From: Mycobacterium sp.
GTDB taxonomy: Bacteria > Actinomycetota > Actinomycetes > Mycobacteriales > Mycobacteriaceae
Direction of reading: 5' to 3'
Assembly (NCBI RefSeq): GCF_002863225.1
Contig: NZ_PKEK01000040.1
Location: forward strand, 1 to 64,000
Length of the DNA: 64,000 nt
The position numbers were made by a program, and so were the translations under genes. The notes beneath the pieces were generated by a model. That model did not search any database and had not been told where the DNA came from. It worked only from the letters and a program-made list of their open reading frames with translations. Positions within the stretch are counted from its first letter, which is position 1. Each line of letters starts with the position of its first letter. Below, one piece after another: positions 59,975 to 64,000 of the stretch.

Positions 59975-59989
59975 TGACAATGGTTGTCG
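59975..59989. promoter_or_regulatory. Zur-box-like palindrome upstream of the PPE gene
   Basis: TGACAATGGTTGTCG, a 7-1-7 imperfect palindrome that fits the actinobacterial Zur box form TGAAAATnATTTTCA, within a larger GATAA/TTATC frame (59969-59994). It is 107 nt before the PPE start codon on the minus strand. Confidence 0.6.
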
Positions 59990-60118
59990 TTATCAATGAC
60001 CTGGACGGTCCTCATGCCAAAGGCATAGATATGGCCTATGTGCGGGACCTGAGCGCCGGTTGTCTCTGTTGACCAGCGCAATCACCGGCCGCCTCACCGA
60101 AATTCGGCAAGTTGCGCA

Positions 60119-60412
60119 CTATTCGGGCTCTGCCACCACGGTCTGCCAGCGGGCACGCCGCTGATCATCGGTCTGGTCCCACCACGGCGGGGTGCCGCGC
60201 TCCCCCAACGCGACCTTCGTGGCGTTCACTCCCGCCCGTGCTGAGGACTCGTCCGGCGTCCCCCGCGCACGGCGCACCTCGCGCCGCCAGGCCATCAATA
60301 TGCGGACGAGTTCGGTTCGCCGATCCTCCGGAATCGAGGGATCGGTGGCCCGCCACTTGCGACCGTTGACGACGATGTAGCGCCCGTCGTCGGTCCTCGC
60401 CGGCTCGGCCAT
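60119..60412 (-). CDS. small conserved mycobacterial protein of unknown function
   Basis: A 97-residue basic, soluble protein: RYIVVNGRKWRATDPSIP at the start, then Arg-rich helices and a PPWWDQTDDQRRARW end. Similar sequences are common in mycobacteria, sometimes labelled biopolymer transporter Tol without evidence. It stands 22 nt upstream-adjacent to the DUF3072 gene on the same strand (that gene comes first), so the two are probably co-transcribed. Confidence 0.7.
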   Translation of the reverse strand: MAEPARTDDGRYIVVNGRKWRATDPSIPEDRRTELVRILMAWRREVRRARGTPDESSARAGVNATKVALGERGTPPWWDQTDDQRRARWQTVVAEPE

Positions 60413-60433
60413 CAGTCAGCCGCCCGCGGTGGC

Positions 60434-60649
60434 TCAGTCGACCCCGCGCCCGCTGGTCTTCTGCAGTTCATCGATCAAGCTCGATGCCTCGGCTTTGGTC
60501 AGCCCGTCCGGGATCTCCCGTCCGGCCTCTTGGCCCAGCGTGTTCAGATAACTCCGCTGCGCACCGGTCATCGGCTCGTCGCCGGTGACCCAGTCGGCCG
60601 GATCCTTCTCCGCGTTCTCTTTCGGTGCCTGTTGTGCGTCGTCGCTCAT
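60434..60649 (-). CDS. DUF3072 family small protein
   Basis: A 71-residue protein starting MSDDAQQAPKEN. The core DWVTGDEPMTGAQRSYLNTL, followed by a short SAP-like helix pair with SLIDELQ, is the DUF3072 pattern. Possibly nucleic-acid binding; function unknown. Divergent from the methyltransferase gene at 60753. Confidence 0.75.
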   Translation of the reverse strand: MSDDAQQAPKENAEKDPADWVTGDEPMTGAQRSYLNTLGQEAGREIPDGLTKAEASSLIDELQKTSGRGVD

Positions 60650-60752
60650 TTCGCGATCACCTCCGACCTCGGGATAACCGTCGCACACACGTTCGAAACA
60701 TCGGAAAATTCGTGGACGTCCGCTCGGACCCGTTGATGGTTACCCTGACGAC

Positions 60753-61388
60753 ATGGCGGCATCGTGGAGCAATCGGATCAAGTTCGCGCTGGCGGGCGAG
60801 GTTCTCGAAGCGGCCAACCCGCTCCTGCCGGGACGCCCGCACCGTCGCGTTGTCGACATGGTGGCAGATTCCGGTTCGTCACTCGACGTACTGGAATTGT
60901 GCGCGGGTACCGGTTTCGCTTCGCGACTCTTGTCTCAATTGCGGCCCACTGATTCGATTGTCGGAGTAGATATCTCGCCGGAGATGGTCAAGGTGGGCCG
61001 TAAGAAGCTGCGGGCGGCCGGCGCATCGAACGTGACCTTGACCGTTGGCGACGTCTCCGAACTGCCATTTCCCGATGCATCATTCGATGCGGTGATGTCG
61101 GTGTTCGGCCTGCACGAGGTGCCCGAGCCTGCCCGCAGTTCGGCGATAGCGGAGTCGATGCGGGTACTTCGTCCCGGCGGCCTGTTCGCCACCGTCGATC
61201 TCGACCAGCCTCCGTTCCCGGCCAATCTGCTCAGCTTCGCTTACCTGACTGTGATGGAGCCCCGGCACGCGAAAGGTGTTTGCGGCGAGGGCCTTTCCCG
61301 ATCGCTGACATCGGCCGGATTCAGGATTCAGCGACATCGGTCAGCCCGTGGTTTCGGGATGGCCCAAACACTGCTGGCGACAAGCTAA
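60753..61388 (+). CDS. class I SAM-dependent methyltransferase, UbiE-like
   Basis: A 211-residue enzyme: DVLELCAGTGFASRLL (motif I), VGVDISPEM (motif II), LPFPDASFDAVMSVFGLHEVP (motif IV) and ESMRVLRPGGLFATVDLDQP. Substrate unknown. It ends 3 nt before the DoxX gene, so the two are probably one transcription unit with the downstream genes. Confidence 0.82.
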   Translation: MAASWSNRIKFALAGEVLEAANPLLPGRPHRRVVDMVADSGSSLDVLELCAGTGFASRLLSQLRPTDSIVGVDISPEMVKVGRKKLRAAGASNVTLTVGDVSELPFPDASFDAVMSVFGLHEVPEPARSSAIAESMRVLRPGGLFATVDLDQPPFPANLLSFAYLTVMEPRHAKGVCGEGLSRSLTSAGFRIQRHRSARGFGMAQTLLATS

Positions 61389-61391
61389 TCG

Positions 61392-61838
61392 ATGGGCCCG
61401 TCATCGGTGCGAGCGGTCGCACGCATTCTCCTCGGCGCATGCCTGATCTTCGCCGGGATCAGCCACCTGAGCTTCGCGCGCAACACTTTTCGCGCACAAG
61501 TGCCGCCCTGGTTGCCGCTCGACGCTGACTTCGTCATCATCGCCTCGGGCGTCGTCGAGATCCTGCTCGGAGCCGGCCTGATAGCACTGACGCGGTGGCG
61601 GGTGCCGGTCGGCTGGATTGTCGCTGTCTTCTTTGTTCTGGTGTTCCCCGGCAATATCTCTCAATTCGTCACTCACACAAATGCTTTCGGACTGGACTCC
61701 GACCTCGCCCGGGGCATTCGTCTGGTGTTTCAGCCACTGTTGGTGGTGTGGGCGCTGTGGTCTACCGGGGCATGGGCGGCCTGGCGTGAGCGCAGATCGC
61801 GAACAGCAACCAGCGGACCAACGCACCCTGATCGGTGA
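61392..61838 (+). CDS. DoxX-like four-helix membrane protein
   Basis: A 148-residue protein with four membrane segments and the DoxX block VARILLGACLIFAGISHLSF, then ASGVVEILLGAGLIAL. DoxX-like proteins are linked to thiol and redox balance in mycobacteria. Translationally close to the methyltransferase and overlapped at its 3' end by a small frame. Confidence 0.82.
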   Translation: MGPSSVRAVARILLGACLIFAGISHLSFARNTFRAQVPPWLPLDADFVIIASGVVEILLGAGLIALTRWRVPVGWIVAVFFVLVFPGNISQFVTHTNAFGLDSDLARGIRLVFQPLLVVWALWSTGAWAAWRERRSRTATSGPTHPDR

Positions 61839-61920
61839 CGTCACGCGGCCCGCGGTCGACAACGAGATGCACCTCAACCGCTGGGTCGACGAGGCGTTCG
61901 CCCGCCCGGATGTAACGTGA
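61786..61920 (+). CDS. possible 44-residue small protein
   Basis: GTG at 61786 within the end of the DoxX gene opens a frame that reads ADQRTLIGDVTRPAVDNEM and ends NRWVDEAFARPDVT; its stop overlaps the GTG of the FKBP gene. Most of the frame lies outside other genes and keeps the codon bias of the region, so it may be real. Too short to be sure. Confidence 0.4.
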   Translation: MSADREQQPADQRTLIGDVTRPAVDNEMHLNRWVDEAFARPDVT

Positions 61921-62555
61921 CCACCGTGAATGTCTCCCGGATGTATTCCTCGGCTGGGCTCGCGGCCTGCGCCGCAGCGGCCGTCATGGCCGTCGCCGCA
62001 TGCAGTTCGGACAAACCGGCATCGTCGCCGAGCACGTCGTCTCATGGCGCACCTGCCATGACCGCTGCCGAATCACCGCCCGCGACCGCCGACTCGGGCT
62101 GCCCCACCCAGGCGCCCGCCGAAGAGGGCAACCCGGAGTGGTCGTTCAGCGGCGCAACCGGCAGCGTCGGAGTGACCGGGTCCACCGACAAGGCCGCCCC
62201 ACGGATCACCGTGACCCAACCGTTCAGCGTGACCGAGACCGAGGTGCACACCCTGCGCGCCGGAGACGGCCCCGTCGTAGCGCCGACGGCTACCGTTCTG
62301 GTCTGCTACATGGGTGTCGACGGGCGCGACGGCAAAGTGTTCGACAGTGCGTATGAACGTGGCACCCCGGCCCAGTTCCCGCTGGACGGCGTCGTGCCGG
62401 GCTTCCAGAAGGCGATCGCCGGGCAAAAGGTCGGTTCCACTGTCGCTGTGGCGATGAGCCCGGGTGACGGCTACCCCGAGGGTCAACCGCAGGTCGGAAT
62501 ACAAAAGGGTGACAGCCTGATTTTCGCGATCAAGATTCTCACCGCCGGCAGCTGA
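61917..62555 (+). CDS. FKBP-type peptidyl-prolyl isomerase lipoprotein
   Basis: A 212-residue lipoprotein (lipobox AVAACS at Cys29). After a Ser/Pro linker the FKBP domain (about 95-210) has VLVCYMGVDGRDGKVFDSAY, VVPGFQKAIAGQKVGSTVAV and GDGYPEG. Acts on prolyl bonds of exported proteins at the outer face of the membrane. GTG at 61917 overlaps the previous stop; GTG 61926 is an alternative start. Confidence 0.85.
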   Translation: MTTVNVSRMYSSAGLAACAAAAVMAVAACSSDKPASSPSTSSHGAPAMTAAESPPATADSGCPTQAPAEEGNPEWSFSGATGSVGVTGSTDKAAPRITVTQPFSVTETEVHTLRAGDGPVVAPTATVLVCYMGVDGRDGKVFDSAYERGTPAQFPLDGVVPGFQKAIAGQKVGSTVAVAMSPGDGYPEGQPQVGIQKGDSLIFAIKILTAGS

Positions 62556-62618
62556 ACTCCGGCGCGTCGAGACGCTGTTCGAGGACGGGCGACGGCTACG
62601 GTCTGCGGGTAGATCGGT

Positions 62619-63554
62619 TCACTGTGGGTGGGCCGCAAGGTATTCCGCGGCCGGGATCGGTGATGCGGCGGCATATCCGATGGGCAGCAACACATCTCCG
62701 GCAGTGGTCCGACAGTAGACGTCCCACCGGTAATAGCCGCCGAACGCGGCGGGATCGCTGCCGATCAGTGCCGCATACTGGTTGACCGCGCGCACGTAGT
62801 CGCTCGAATGGTTGTAGCGGTAGAGAGCGTGATCCCGGTCGGCGGTGAAATTGTTCGCGGCCAGATAACGGCCGGCGGCGATGATGCTGTCGTGCGGTGA
62901 GTGGATGTCGCCGCCCTGTCCATACGCAGCGAAGGTCGAGGGCAGGAACTGCATGGGGCCCTGGGCGTCAGCGGTGCTCACGCCGTCGATGCTGCCCAGT
63001 CGCGTTTCGACCAGATTGATCGCGGCCAGATAATTCCAGGCCACCCCGGTTTCCGATTCCGCTTGGTGATAGAAGCCCAGCAACTGGTCGGCGGGAGCGG
63101 GAGCCACTATGCGCCAGGCCGGCAATGTCGTGCGGGCCGGGGTGATCGCGTTGAGTGCACGTCGGGCGTCGACATTGCGGTCGTAGACGTCGAGCAGTGC
63201 GGCGGGAATGCGCGGTCGGGTGGTGGCGTCCCAGTCGGGGTGCAACCCGATCGCACGGTAGGCGGCTTGCTGGCGATGCGCGGCCGCATCGAGCGTGGCC
63301 TCCCCCGACGACGGATCGCGCAACGCGTGCTCGTCGCTCACCAGATCGTCGGCCACCTGTGCGGGACTCGACGCCAGCCGCGGCTGTGCACCGTCGGGCG
63401 GCTTCGGGGCTGCCGCGATCGTCATGGTGGTCGGCGGATTCGGATCCGCCGCGGCACGTGGCGCCGGTGGCCCGGGCGGATGTGCACAGCCGGCCAATAC
63501 GAACAGGATGACGCCGAGCATCGGCAGCGCGATCGTGCGGTGACGGCCCATCAT
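62619..63554 (-). CDS. lytic transglycosylase-like lipoprotein
   Basis: A 311-residue lipoprotein with canonical lipobox VLAGC. Residues about 165-290 form an SLT/RPF-like lysozyme fold: catalytic Glu in AINLVETRLG, then GPMQFLPSTFAAYGQGGDI and a YNHSSDYVRAVNQYA helix. It would cleave peptidoglycan glycan strands. Two adjacent ATGs (63554 and 63551); CAGGAAG stands before them. Convergent with the FKBP gene. Confidence 0.85.
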   Translation of the reverse strand: MMGRHRTIALPMLGVILFVLAGCAHPPGPPAPRAAADPNPPTTMTIAAAPKPPDGAQPRLASSPAQVADDLVSDEHALRDPSSGEATLDAAAHRQQAAYRAIGLHPDWDATTRPRIPAALLDVYDRNVDARRALNAITPARTTLPAWRIVAPAPADQLLGFYHQAESETGVAWNYLAAINLVETRLGSIDGVSTADAQGPMQFLPSTFAAYGQGGDIHSPHDSIIAAGRYLAANNFTADRDHALYRYNHSSDYVRAVNQYAALIGSDPAAFGGYYRWDVYCRTTAGDVLLPIGYAAASPIPAAEYLAAHPQ

Positions 63555-63683
63555 GTGCTTCCTGGCTAGACAACCGCTGACAGTGCGGCACTGCAAATCA
63601 AATCACGGATCACACGGACGCCGCGGCGAGAACCCCGTCGATGTCTGCACCTGGACCGCTTCGCCGGCCCCATGCACCGATAG

Positions 63684-63707
63684 CTGGATATAGTCTAATA
63701 TATCCAG
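63684..63707. promoter_or_regulatory. inverted repeat immediately before the QueG-like start codon
   Basis: Perfect 9-bp arms CTGGATATA and TATATCCAG separated by 6 nt; the right arm ends 1 nt before the ATG at 63709. It is likely an operator, with the AT-rich centre also serving as the -10 region of a short-leader or leaderless promoter. Confidence 0.55.
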
Positions 63708-63708
63708 C

Positions 63709-64000
63709 ATGACGTCACCGCTGCCGCGCCGCCTTGCCGAGCACCCGACTGTTCGAAAAGTGATCGCCGACCGAGCCGATCGACCGCAACGAAGCGAAGT
63801 TCTCGACGCCGACTGGCTCAAGTCCACCTGCTTGGCAGCCGGTGCCGACGACGTGGCGTTCGCGTCAGTGGACAATCCCGACCTGGCCTCCGAAGTTCCC
63901 CATGTCCAGCAGGCACTCCCCGGCGCGCGAAGCTATATCTCGTTGGTAGTCAAGATGAATCGCGAGAACGTCCGGTCGACGGCGCGCAGCGTGGCCAATC
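63709..64000 (+). CDS. QueG-like iron-sulfur protein, N-terminal part
   Basis: 97 codons of a gene cut by the right edge. It reads WLKSTCLAAGADDVAFASVD and ALPGARSYISLVVKMNRENV, resembling the N-terminal domain of epoxyqueuosine reductase-type (4Fe-4S) proteins. The iron-sulfur and corrinoid-binding parts would lie beyond the window, so the family call is provisional. The ATG has no Shine-Dalgarno and stands just behind an inverted repeat. Confidence 0.6.
   Translation, partial: MTSPLPRRLAEHPTVRKVIADRADRPQRSEVLDADWLKSTCLAAGADDVAFASVDNPDLASEVPHVQQALPGARSYISLVVKMNRENVRSTARSVAN

Noticed and set aside
60014..60040. ATGCC-AAA-GGCAT palindrome upstream of the PPE gene
   Set aside because: Short 5-bp arms and no second copy; not enough to call an operator beside the stronger Zur-like box.

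Overview
High GC, codon use and gene content (RbpA, a Pks12-type synthase, PncA, a PPE protein with a PPW tail, PknH-type sensor lipoproteins, DUF732 proteins, a HadC paralogue) place this window in a mycobacterium. It is not a tuberculosis-complex strain. From memory of the M. tuberculosis H37Rv map, the left half keeps the order rbpA (Rv2050), Rv2049c, pks12 (Rv2048c), Rv2047c, lipT (Rv2045c), then pncA (Rv2043c), Rv2042c and the sugar ABC importer Rv2041c-Rv2038c. About 10 kb (17.3-27.4 kb) that M. tuberculosis lacks at this point lies between lipT and pncA. Species cannot be named from the sequence alone; a non-tuberculous mycobacterium is most likely.

Layout. 0-17.3 kb: the first codons of rbpA, a small zinc-ribbon-like protein, the two-module reducing polyketide synthase (alternating methylmalonyl and malonyl specificity, as expected for mycoketide), an epimerase/PEP-utiliser fusion, and carboxylesterase LipT. 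17.3-22.1 kb: a kinase-like fusion protein, gluconokinase, and three membrane proteins, one a DoxX protein with a long LEA-like 11-residue repeat tail. 22.1-27.3 kb: a TetR regulator and five genes (GT4 glycosyltransferase, three methyltransferases, an alpha/alpha-toroid protein). Their content matches the methylmannose polysaccharide (MMP) cluster described in non-tuberculous mycobacteria. A near-identical operator lies at the tetR start and in the promoter of the glycosyltransferase operon. 27.5-33.1 kb: pncA, an Rv2042c-like protein and a complete sugar ABC importer with overlapping genes.

33.1-40.7 kb: three secreted or lipoprotein genes carrying four PknH-type sensor domains but no kinase, then a tightly overlapped operon of an S53 (sedolisin) protease, a double zinc-ribbon membrane protein and a lipoprotein. 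40.7-45.5 kb: a frameshifted acyl-CoA thioesterase, a VOC protein, a Phd/zeta toxin-antitoxin pair, an orphan lipoprotein, a limonene-epoxide-hydrolase-like enzyme and a DUF732 protein; the last two share a 21-bp operator-like motif. 46.2-50 kb: two decarboxylase-like genes, a MarR regulator and an aminotransferase. 50.3-52.3 kb: small secreted proteins and a second MarR with a duplicated operator.

52.4-54.8 kb: a CsoR/CstR-type repressor, divergent from a one-cysteine DsbA-like protein and a sulfide:quinone-oxidoreductase-like flavoprotein, with two GC-box operators between them: a likely sulfide/persulfide response unit. 54.9-58 kb: a DUF4436 membrane protein, an LGFP lipoprotein, a solitary HadC paralogue and a secreted C39-like protease. 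58.2-60 kb: a PPE-PPW protein with a His/Asp-rich insert behind a Zur-box-like palindrome. 60.1-64 kb: small conserved proteins, a methyltransferase, a second DoxX protein, an FKBP lipoprotein, a lytic-transglycosylase lipoprotein, and the start of a QueG-like iron-sulfur protein. No tRNA, rRNA, CRISPR array, prophage or insertion sequence was seen.
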